Positions 14,198-19,475 of a DNA stretch of 19,475 nt are shown here, piece after piece. The notes under the pieces are model-generated. The model saw nothing but the letters and a program-made list of their open reading frames with translations, made no database searches and was not told the origin of the DNA. The DNA comes from an uncultured Lachnospiraceae bacterium (GTDB taxonomy: Bacteria > Bacillota > Clostridia > Lachnospirales > Lachnospiraceae). Each line of letters opens with the position of its first letter. The first letter of the stretch is position 1. The DNA lies in contig UQDA01000037.1 in the NCBI GenBank assembly GCA_900539715.1, positions 1-19,475 of the forward strand. The letters are read 5' to 3'. A program made the translations under genes and the position numbers.

Positions 14198-15172
14198 ATG
14201 GCATCTAAGATAAAGACAATCGGAATCCTCACCAGCGGCGGTGACGCGCCGGGTATGAATGCGGCTATCCGCGCAGTTGTGCGTAAGGCAATCTGCAACG
14301 GGGTAAAGGTAAAAGGCATAAAGAGAGGATATCAGGGTCTATTAAATGAAGAGATAGAGGATATGGACGCGCGCAGCGTTTCGGACACGATACAGAGGGG
14401 CGGTACGATACTCGGTACGGCGCGCTGCCTGGAATTTAAGACGGAGGCCGGACAGAAGAAGGGTGCGGATATCTGTCGCAAGCACGGTATCGACGGTATG
14501 GTAGTGATAGGCGGCGACGGCTCTTACAAGGGGGCGCAGGCGCTTTCCAGAATGGGTATCAATACGATCGGTATTCCGGGTACGATAGACCTGGATATTT
14601 CCTGTACGGATTACACGATAGGATTTGACACCGCAGTGAATACGGCAATGGAGGCGATAGATAAGGTACGTGATACCTCATCCTCCCATGAAAGATGCAG
14701 TATTATCGAGGTAATGGGACGCAATGCCGGCTATATTGCCCTGTGGTGCGGTGTGGGTAGCGGCGCGGAGGATATCCTCCTCCCGGAAAAATATGACTAC
14801 AACGAGCAGGCGCTTATCAATAATATCATCGATAACCGTAAGAAAGGAAAGACCCATCATCTTATCATCAATGCAGAAGGGATAGGTCATTCCACATCCA
14901 TGGCAAAGCGTATTGAGGCGGCGACAGGTATGGAAACGAGGGCGACGATATTAGGATACATGCAGCGAGGCGGCAGTCCGACCTGTAAAGACCGTTATTA
15001 TGCGTCGATCATGGGCGCATATGCAGCGGATATTCTGTGCGCAGGCAGCACGAATCGTGTGGTTGCATACAAACACGGTGAATTTGTGGATTATGATATC
15101 GAAGAAGCGCTTGCGATGCAGAAGGAGATTCCGGAATATGAATATCTGGTAAGCAAGCTTTTATCGACCTGA
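14198..15172 (+). CDS. pfkA: ATP-dependent 6-phosphofructokinase
   Basis: A 324-residue cytoplasmic glycolytic enzyme that phosphorylates fructose 6-phosphate to fructose 1,6-bisphosphate. The N-terminal LTSGGDAPGMNAAIRA (11-26) binds nucleotide. GGDGS (105-109) has Gly where pyrophosphate-dependent enzymes have Asp, so ATP should be the donor. The catalytic stretch PGTIDLDI (127-134) keeps both aspartates, but the Asn of the E. coli TIDND sequence is Leu here. EVMGRNAGY (171-179) and GYMQRGGSPTCKDR near the C-terminus bind the sugar phosphate. The length is that of the classic bacterial PfkA (about 320). It starts at ATG 14198 behind AGGAGG. Its TGA shares one base with an ATG in the next gene's frame, so the following methyltransferase is in the same operon. 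Confidence 0.96.
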   Translation: MASKIKTIGILTSGGDAPGMNAAIRAVVRKAICNGVKVKGIKRGYQGLLNEEIEDMDARSVSDTIQRGGTILGTARCLEFKTEAGQKKGADICRKHGIDGMVVIGGDGSYKGAQALSRMGINTIGIPGTIDLDISCTDYTIGFDTAVNTAMEAIDKVRDTSSSHERCSIIEVMGRNAGYIALWCGVGSGAEDILLPEKYDYNEQALINNIIDNRKKGKTHHLIINAEGIGHSTSMAKRIEAATGMETRATILGYMQRGGSPTCKDRYYASIMGAYAADILCAGSTNRVVAYKHGEFVDYDIEEALAMQKEIPEYEYLVSKLLST

Positions 15173-15198
15173 TGGAAAAAGACAAAAGGAGAAGTGAA

Positions 15199-15975
15199 AT
15201 GATCACAGCGGTATCCAACAGCAGGGTCAAGCGGCTCGTGCAGTTGAATCAGAAAGCAAAAGCGCGTCGGGAAGAGGACATTTTTGTGGTTGAAGGCGTG
15301 AAGATGTTTCTGGAAGCGCCAAAAAAAAAGCTGCGCGAAGTATATGTATCAGAATCTTTTCTGGAAAAATGCAGCTGCCGGGAGCAGCTGGAGAAAACAG
15401 GATATGAAGTTGTTTCCGATCAGGTTTTTGCGAAGATATCCGATACGTGCACGCCACAGGGGATACTGTGTATTGTGGAGCAGTTTCATTATGATATAGA
15501 GCAGATGCTCCGGAAAGAAAATCCGGTTTTTCTTCTTTTGGAAAATATCCAGGATCCGGGCAATCTCGGGACGATGCTGCGGACCGGGGAGGGCGCGGGG
15601 ATTTCGGGCGTGATAATGAGCCGGGATACGGTGGATCTGTATAATCCGAAAGTTATCCGCTCTACGATGGGGAGTATTTACCGGATGCCGTTTTTATATG
15701 CAGAGGATTTTGCGGGAGCGATAAAGAAGGTACAGAGGGCCGGCGTATCAGTATATGCAGCCCATCTGAAAGGAAAGACTTCCTATATTAGACAGGATTA
15801 TCGGAAGAGCACGGCGTTTTTGATAGGCAACGAAGGAAACGGCTTGAAGGAAGAGACAGCAGAACTGGCTGATGTCTATATCAGGATTCCGATGGAAGGA
15901 CAGGTAGAATCGCTTAATGCAGCGGTTGCGGCTTCGGTCCTCATGTATGAGGCGCACAGACAGAGAGAGGACTGA
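15199..15975 (+). CDS. TrmH/SpoU-family RNA 2'-O-ribose methyltransferase
   Basis: A 258-residue SPOUT-class enzyme that methylates a ribose 2'-OH in rRNA or tRNA with SAM. An N-terminal substrate-binding domain (about 1-100, with KARREEDIFVVEGVKMF at 21-37) precedes the catalytic domain. There, motif 1 is ENIQDPGNLGTMLRTGEGAG (115-134), motif 2 is FLIGNEGNGL (207-216) and motif 3 is IPMEGQVESLNAAVAASVL (230-248), which together form the trefoil-knot SAM site. The target nucleotide cannot be assigned. ATG 15199 has AAAGGAG at 15185-15191 and gives the usual family start. The earlier ATG at 15172, overlapping the pfkA stop, would add nine residues without a good site. proC follows 13 bases after the stop. 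Confidence 0.92.
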   Translation: MITAVSNSRVKRLVQLNQKAKARREEDIFVVEGVKMFLEAPKKKLREVYVSESFLEKCSCREQLEKTGYEVVSDQVFAKISDTCTPQGILCIVEQFHYDIEQMLRKENPVFLLLENIQDPGNLGTMLRTGEGAGISGVIMSRDTVDLYNPKVIRSTMGSIYRMPFLYAEDFAGAIKKVQRAGVSVYAAHLKGKTSYIRQDYRKSTAFLIGNEGNGLKEETAELADVYIRIPMEGQVESLNAAVAASVLMYEAHRQRED

Positions 15976-15988
15976 GGGAGGAATTTTA

Positions 15989-16783
15989 ATGAAGATAGGT
16001 TTTATCGGGCTTGGAAATATGGCGCAGGCAATGATAGGCGGTATTCTGAAAAACGGCCTTGCAGCGCCGGAGGAGATTTACGGCTCTGCAAGGACGGCAG
16101 AAACTGAAAAGAGGATAAAAGAACGTTACGGTATCTGTGTGACGGGAGATAACCGGAAAACTGCCGAAGAAGCGGATATTGTGGTACTTGCGGTAAAGCC
16201 TCAGTTTTTTGAAGATGTGATAAATCAGCTCAGAGGGATTGATTTCGGAAAAAAGACGATTGTGAGCATCGCGCCCGGCAAGAGCCTTGCATGGCTGGAA
16301 AAAGCATTCGGCGCTGAGCTGGCGTTTGTACGGGCGATGCCGAATACGCCGGCGCTTGTCGGAGAAGGCTGTACGGCGGCATGCTTTGGGAGTCGAGTGA
16401 GCGAGACTGCAAAGGATGCGGTAATGCAGATGCTTGGCAGCTTTGGAAAAGCGTTTGAAGTGCCGGAGCGTTTGATGGATGTCGTGCCGGGTGTCAGCGG
16501 ATGCGCTCCGGCATGGGTATTTATGATGATAGAAGCGATGGCGGACGGAGCGGTTGCAGAAGGGATGCCGAGGGCGCAGGCATATGAATTTGCAGCACAG
16601 GGCATTTTGGGAAGCGCAAAGCTCCTTCTGGAAACCGGAAAGCATCCGGGAGAGTTAAAGGATATGGTGTGTTCTCCGGCAGGTTCGACGATCCAGGCGG
16701 TTCGCGTTCTGGAGGAAAAAGGGTTCCGGGGAGCGGTAACGGATGCGGTAATAGCCTGTATCGAGAAGTCCCGCAGCCTGTAA
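15989..16783 (+). CDS. proC: Pyrroline-5-carboxylate reductase
   Basis: A 264-residue cytoplasmic enzyme that reduces 1-pyrroline-5-carboxylate to proline with NAD(P)H, the last step of proline synthesis. The Rossmann start MKIGFIGLGNMAQAMIGGI gives the GxGxxA dinucleotide motif. VVLAVKPQ (about residues 65-72) and RAMPNTPALVGEG follow in the usual order. The C-terminal ELKDMVCSPAGSTIQAVRVLEEKGFRG matches the P5C reductase signature of the dimer domain. The length is normal. ATG 15989 is preceded by GAGGGAGG at 15974-15981, directly after the methyltransferase stop. It is the last gene of the pfkA unit, closed by the terminator at 16846-16884. Confidence 0.96.
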   Translation: MKIGFIGLGNMAQAMIGGILKNGLAAPEEIYGSARTAETEKRIKERYGICVTGDNRKTAEEADIVVLAVKPQFFEDVINQLRGIDFGKKTIVSIAPGKSLAWLEKAFGAELAFVRAMPNTPALVGEGCTAACFGSRVSETAKDAVMQMLGSFGKAFEVPERLMDVVPGVSGCAPAWVFMMIEAMADGAVAEGMPRAQAYEFAAQGILGSAKLLLETGKHPGELKDMVCSPAGSTIQAVRVLEEKGFRGAVTDAVIACIEKSRSL

Positions 16784-16845
16784 AATGTTACAAAGATATC
16801 GCAGTTGGGGGCTTTGCCCACAACATCAATATATGGTATAAAAAG

Positions 16846-16884
16846 AGGTCCGAAGGCAAAAATAGCCTTATCGGTCCTTTTTTT
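16846..16884 (+). terminator. Rho-independent terminator after proC
   Basis: AGGTCCGA-AGGC pairs with GCCT-TATCGGTCCT (small internal bulge) around an A-rich loop, followed by seven T (16878-16884). Confidence 0.8.
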
Positions 16885-17066
16885 ATGCCGTTTTTATGCT
16901 GTGAAAAATGGTCCGTCAAATTAAAGCGATAAAGCAAAAATTGTATAATAGCAGCAAAAAAAGGAGAAATTGCATGAGCATTTCATGAAAATCATGAAAA
17001 ACAGAAATATTATGTAATCCTAAAAGGGAGGAATTTCACAGAAATGTCACATTTATCCCGAAAGCC

Positions 17067-17148
17067 TTGACATAACTCTGTAATATTGCTATTATACTGG
17101 GCGTAACAAATGTTAATAAGTTTGTAACATTTGAAACGACTCTGTAAC
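17067..17148 (+). promoter_or_regulatory. Promoter and phased TGTAA-type repeats of the SleB-type gene
   Basis: Core promoter TTGACA (17067-17072), 17-bp spacer, TATTAT (17090-17095). TGTAA/CGTAAC motifs start at 17079, 17102, 17123 and 17143, about two helical turns apart, with TGTTAA at 17111. The hexamers resemble half-sites of WalR-type regulators. The next SH3 gene has similar motifs after its promoter. Confidence 0.7.
17107..17133 (+). promoter_or_regulatory. 9-bp inverted repeat, probable operator
   Basis: CAAATGTTA (17107-17115) and TAACATTTG (17125-17133) are perfect reverse complements with 9 bases between. They lie just downstream of the expected transcription start. Confidence 0.55.
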
Positions 17149-17180
17149 AGCAAAGGCTTCCCACGAGCTTTTGTACAGAG
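17140..17180 (+). promoter_or_regulatory. Leader hairpin of the SleB-type gene
   Basis: CTCTGTA (17140-17146) pairs with TACAGAG (17174-17180), with an inner AAAGGCT/AGCTTTT stem. It ends seven bases before the TGGAGG ribosome site. Confidence 0.45.
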
Positions 17181-17198
17181 CAAAAAATGGAGGTTAAG

Positions 17199-18353
17199 AT
17201 GAAGACTAAAGGCAGAAAGTTGTTTCGTGGAATGTTGGGTGCGCTGGCAGCCGTTGTGCTGATGGGCGTGGCATACACGACAACCGTTATGGCGAGTAGC
17301 ATCGGAATGATTGATACAGCAGACCTGTTGGATATCCATGCGGAGGCGGATGCCGGATCCGAGGTGGTAGGGCAGGTAATGGACGAAGGACATGTTGCTA
17401 TCCTTACAAAAGGCGACGGATGGGTTCAGATTCAGGCGGGCAATATCATAGGCTGGGTTCCTGCCGATAATCTGATTGAGAAGGAGATTTCTAATGAAGA
17501 GGCGGTCGCAGCCAACGAAGAGGTAATCGGAAGACAGGCAAAAGAATTAGAACAGGACAATATAGAGGCTGAAACGCAGGAGGAACAGGCAGAGGCTCAG
17601 GAAGAACAGACAGAAGTTCAGACAGAGACTTTGGAGAGCGTACAGGATATGACGGCGGCAGAGGATGTGGCGGATGCGGAAGCATTTGCAAGGGAAGTCG
17701 CAGTAAGCGTGCAGAAGGCAGATCTGGATAAGGCGCAGGAAGAAGCTGCTAAGAGAGCTGCAAGAGAAGCAGAAGAGCTTATAAAGGCGCAGGCAGAGGC
17801 TGCTGAAAGGGCACAGAAAGAAGCTGCAGCGATCATAAAGGCGCAGCAGGAAGCAGCAGCACGTGCGGCAGCAGAGGCGGCAGCACAGGCAGAGGCGCAG
17901 TTGAGGGCACAGCAGGAAGAAGCGGCGCGGGCAGCCGCAGCGGCGGCACAGGCCGGAGCGGAAAAAGCAGCTGAGGCAGCGCGCAGACAGGCAATTTTGA
18001 GTGCCAACGGCATTACGGAAGAAGATTTGTATTTATTGGCGAATATCATTTATTGTGAAGCGGGCTGCGAGCCTTATATCGGAAAAGTAGCAGTCGGAAA
18101 TGTGGTGATGAACCGGGTAAAGAGCAACAGACAGCCGAATACCATTCAGGGCGTGGTGTATGCAAAAGGACAGTTTTCCCCTGTGAGGAACGGTTCTCTG
18201 GAACGTGCACTCCGCAGAAGCAGCGCGGACGAATCCTGCTATCAGGCGGCACTGGAAGCACTTTCAGGGGCAAAGCCCGTTGGAGATAAGCTGTTTTTCA
18301 GACGCGTCAACGGTCGGCCGGGGCAGGTTATCGGGCATCATGTATTCTATTGA
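17199..18353 (+). CDS. Secreted SH3-domain/SleB-type cell-wall hydrolase
   Basis: A 384-residue exported protein. Residues 1-32 are a signal peptide ending VMA. Residues about 35-95 form a bacterial SH3 domain (GDGWVQIQAGNIIGWVPADNL), expected to bind peptidoglycan. Residues about 96-270 are a Glu/Gln/Ala-rich, probably helical coiled-coil spacer made of repeated EAAARAAAEA-like blocks. Residues about 277-384 are a Hydrolase_2 (SleB/CwlJ) domain: LYLLANIIYCEAG, GKVAVGNVVMNRV, GQFSPV and the end HVFY. Glu 287 is the likely catalytic acid. SleB and CwlJ are spore cortex-lytic enzymes, but relatives with SH3 domains act in vegetative wall turnover. ATG 17199 lies five bases after TGGAGG; the ATG at 17187 overlaps that site and is unlikely. 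The gene is monocistronic. Confidence 0.9.
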   Translation: MKTKGRKLFRGMLGALAAVVLMGVAYTTTVMASSIGMIDTADLLDIHAEADAGSEVVGQVMDEGHVAILTKGDGWVQIQAGNIIGWVPADNLIEKEISNEEAVAANEEVIGRQAKELEQDNIEAETQEEQAEAQEEQTEVQTETLESVQDMTAAEDVADAEAFAREVAVSVQKADLDKAQEEAAKRAAREAEELIKAQAEAAERAQKEAAAIIKAQQEAAARAAAEAAAQAEAQLRAQQEEAARAAAAAAQAGAEKAAEAARRQAILSANGITEEDLYLLANIIYCEAGCEPYIGKVAVGNVVMNRVKSNRQPNTIQGVVYAKGQFSPVRNGSLERALRRSSADESCYQAALEALSGAKPVGDKLFFRRVNGRPGQVIGHHVFY

Positions 18354-18399
18354 TGAATTTCCCGGAGTATAAGTTTGAAAATAGAATTTAAAATTTGTG

Positions 18400-18426
18400 A
18401 AGTGCGCGTTTTTCGCGCACTTTTTT
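18400..18426 (+). terminator. Rho-independent terminator after the SleB-type gene
   Basis: A perfect 9-bp stem AAGTGCGCG/CGCGCACTT with a five-T loop (18400-18422), then a T tail to 18426. Confidence 0.92.
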
Positions 18427-18539
18427 GTATGCCAGGAAAGCTCCTTTCTTATCGCACAAAAAATACAATTGCGTGCACTTGCGAGAAAGAAGGATATTTC
18501 CGGATGGAATGCCGGGCTGACACAGACGGAGTGGGATTC

Positions 18540-18589
18540 TTGACATAAAAACTGCAATTTGATATGATGTTGTAACAAAAACGTAACAT
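18540..18589 (+). promoter_or_regulatory. Promoter and GTAAC repeat of the SH3 gene
   Basis: TTGACA (18540-18545), 17-bp spacer, TATGAT (18563-18568). Directly after it is TGTAAC-AAAAA-CGTAAC, which fits the WalR-type consensus TGTWAH-N5-TGTWAH with one mismatch. Confidence 0.75.
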
Positions 18590-18651
18590 TTTAGACTGAT
18601 AGACCGACACAGGAAATGAAGCGGCATTTGGTCTGATAACAGGAGAATTTC

Positions 18652-18723
18652 ATGTGGGAAATAAGCCGGATGGTTTATATTTTACATAGCTGTTTGTGCC
18701 GGAGCGTCACAGATAGTTTTTAA
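18652..18723 (+). CDS. Small upstream ORF of 23 codons in the SH3-gene leader
   Basis: An ATG with AGGAG seven bases upstream opens a 23-residue ORF starting MWEISRMVYILHS and ending SVTDSF before TAA. The peptide has a short hydrophobic core and two cysteines. It lies wholly inside the 5' leader and runs through the left arm of the hairpin at 18699-18751. It may be a leader peptide; no homologue is known to me. Confidence 0.35.
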   Translation: MWEISRMVYILHSCLCRSVTDSF

Positions 18724-18751
18724 GGCAGAAGAGAAATCGCCTACGCTCCGG
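18699..18751 (+). promoter_or_regulatory. Structured leader hairpin before the SH3 gene
   Basis: CCGGAGCGT (18699-18707) pairs perfectly with ACGCTCCGG (18743-18751). The inner stem AGGC/GCCT (18723-18726, 18739-18742) is continuous on the 3' side, giving 13 bp with a 15-nt bulge. The ribosome site GGGG starts four bases later. No known riboswitch consensus was recognised. Confidence 0.6.
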
Positions 18752-18764
18752 AATGGGGATTAAA

Positions 18765-19475
18765 ATGAGATTATCGGGGATTTTTGGTATGATTGGAGCC
18801 GGCGTGATAGCAGGAGCATTAGCAGCAGGTGTTTCTGTAGAGGCTGCAGGGAAGACAGACTGGAAGAAGGGGGCGGGAGTTGGCGCATGGCTGGCAGCTG
18901 AAGAAGAGGAAGCGGAAGCAGAGCAAAGGCCGGAAGATGCAAAGGGAGAGGTCGAACCGAAATCTGCATTGGAGGATGAAAAGGAGAAAAGCAGACTGAA
19001 ACAGACGCAGGAGGAAGAGGAAAAGAGTCTGGAAATGCTTGTGATGGCGGACGTGAACAATATTTTGAACGTGCGTACAGCTCCGGACAGCGAGGCAGAG
19101 CTGGAGGGCTATCTGTATGCAGACTGCGGAGGAGTTATCCTGGAACGGCGGGATGGCTGGACAAGGCTGGAATCCGGGGAACTGGAGGGCTGGGCAAAGG
19201 ACGATTATCTTTTGTTTGGAGAAGAGGCAAGGGAGGCTGCAAGGGATGCCGGGCGCGAGATAGCCACCACAACGACGGGAGCCTTGAGGATAAGAAAAGA
19301 GCCATCGAAGGATGCGGGTGTTTATGATCTTTTGGAAGAGGGATCAAAATATGAGGTGATAAACGACGAACAGGTGGAATTTGCCGGAGGAAAAGAAATT
19401 CCGGACGGCTGGGTTGCCGTGGATTATGGCGGGGAAACAGGGAATGGGTGTGGCCGCTTTTTGGGCCGCGACCTG
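18765..19475 (+). CDS. Secreted protein with two SH3-like domains, 3' end outside the window
   Basis: An open frame of 237 codons runs to the last base without a stop, so the gene is incomplete. Residues 1-28 form a signal peptide ending VEA. Residues about 45-90 are a highly acidic, Glu-rich linker. The first SH3-like domain spans about 93-150 (NNILNVRTAPDSEAELEGYLY, RDGWTRLESGELEGWAKDDYL). The second starts near 167 (GALRIRKEPSKDAGVYDLL, DGWVAVDYGGETG). Related proteins carry an NlpC/P60 or SleB hydrolase at the C-terminus, which would lie beyond the window. ATG 18765 follows GGGGAT by five bases. The last dozen residues no longer look like SH3, and a shift of one base restores a plausible ending, so a frameshift or sequence error near 19446 is possible. 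Confidence 0.85.
   Translation, partial: MRLSGIFGMIGAGVIAGALAAGVSVEAAGKTDWKKGAGVGAWLAAEEEEAEAEQRPEDAKGEVEPKSALEDEKEKSRLKQTQEEEEKSLEMLVMADVNNILNVRTAPDSEAELEGYLYADCGGVILERRDGWTRLESGELEGWAKDDYLLFGEEAREAARDAGREIATTTTGALRIRKEPSKDAGVYDLLEEGSKYEVINDEQVEFAGGKEIPDGWVAVDYGGETGNGCGRFLGRDL

Larger units (their letters stand above)
16784..17198. other. Intergenic region between proC and the SleB-type gene
   Basis: About 415 bases holding a small hairpin (16804-16824), the proC terminator, and a TATAAT at 16944-16949 without a clear -35. Three very short ORFs with good ribosome sites follow (16957-17067), then the hydrolase promoter, its repeats and a leader hairpin. No ordinary gene. Confidence 0.6.
18354..18764. 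other. Intergenic region and long leader before the last gene
   Basis: About 410 bases. It contains the hydrolase terminator, an imperfect hairpin of unknown role (CTTTCT and CGCA near 18445 with TGCGAGAAAG near 18480), a consensus promoter, a 23-codon upstream ORF and a leader hairpin. Confidence 0.65.

Noticed and set aside
16814..16842. TTGCCC-N17-TATAAA promoter-like pair just before the proC terminator
   Set aside because: The start would fall inside the terminator stem, giving an RNA of about 35 nt, and the -35 overlaps another hairpin; most likely fortuitous.
17618..18049. Minus-strand Ala/Ser/Cys-rich open frame of 143 codons
   Set aside because: It is the mirror of the Glu/Ala repeat region of the SleB-type hydrolase, and its low complexity explains the absence of stops.
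18569..18764. c-di-GMP or c-di-AMP (ydaO-type) riboswitch in the leader of the SH3 gene
   Set aside because: Such riboswitches often precede wall genes, but none of their conserved core segments could be found; only a simple bulged hairpin is visible.

Overview
The window looks like chromosomal DNA from a low-to-mid GC Firmicute, most likely a gut-type Lachnospiraceae (Clostridium cluster XIVa). This is inferred from the strong AGGAGG-type ribosome sites, the U-tailed hairpin terminators, the HPr-like/dnaE/pfkA neighbourhood, and the SH3 plus SleB-type cell-wall proteins. No mobile element, CRISPR array, tRNA or rRNA was seen. Both ends are cut inside genes, and both end genes show reading-frame oddities.

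Region 1 (1-5110) is carbohydrate metabolism. It starts with the C-terminal tRNA-binding domain of a methionyl-tRNA synthetase and its terminator, followed by the 3' remnant of a rhodanese gene. Next come a GH94 disaccharide phosphorylase, most like N,N'-diacetylchitobiose phosphorylases, and a phosphohexomutase. Phosphorolysis gives a sugar 1-phosphate that the mutase could convert to the 6-phosphate. Region 2 (5147-7125) holds a MraY-like membrane phosphosugar transferase (+) and a convergent SAM methyltransferase (-) that meet at a shared hairpin.

Region 3 (7126-8519) is the most interesting part. It contains a short HPr-like protein without the usual active-site histidine but with the regulatory serine region. 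It is followed by about 820 bases without a protein gene. There, a strong promoter precedes a candidate small RNA of about 145 nt with three exposed C-rich segments and a perfect terminator hairpin. The DNA upstream of the HPr-like gene and upstream of the RNA shares four sequence blocks at exactly the same spacing (offset 708 bases), so the two appear to share a promoter architecture.

Region 4 (8388-16884) is a dense forward run. A large lipoprotein is tightly coupled to dnaE. A separate promoter then drives pfkA, a TrmH-family RNA methyltransferase and proC, ending at a terminator.

Region 5 (16885-19475) is cell envelope. A secreted SH3/coiled-coil/SleB-type hydrolase is followed by a secreted protein with two SH3-like domains, cut by the window end. 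Their promoters share GTAAC-type repeats just downstream of the -10 element, and both leaders contain a hairpin close to the ribosome site. This suggests common control, possibly by a WalR-like regulator.
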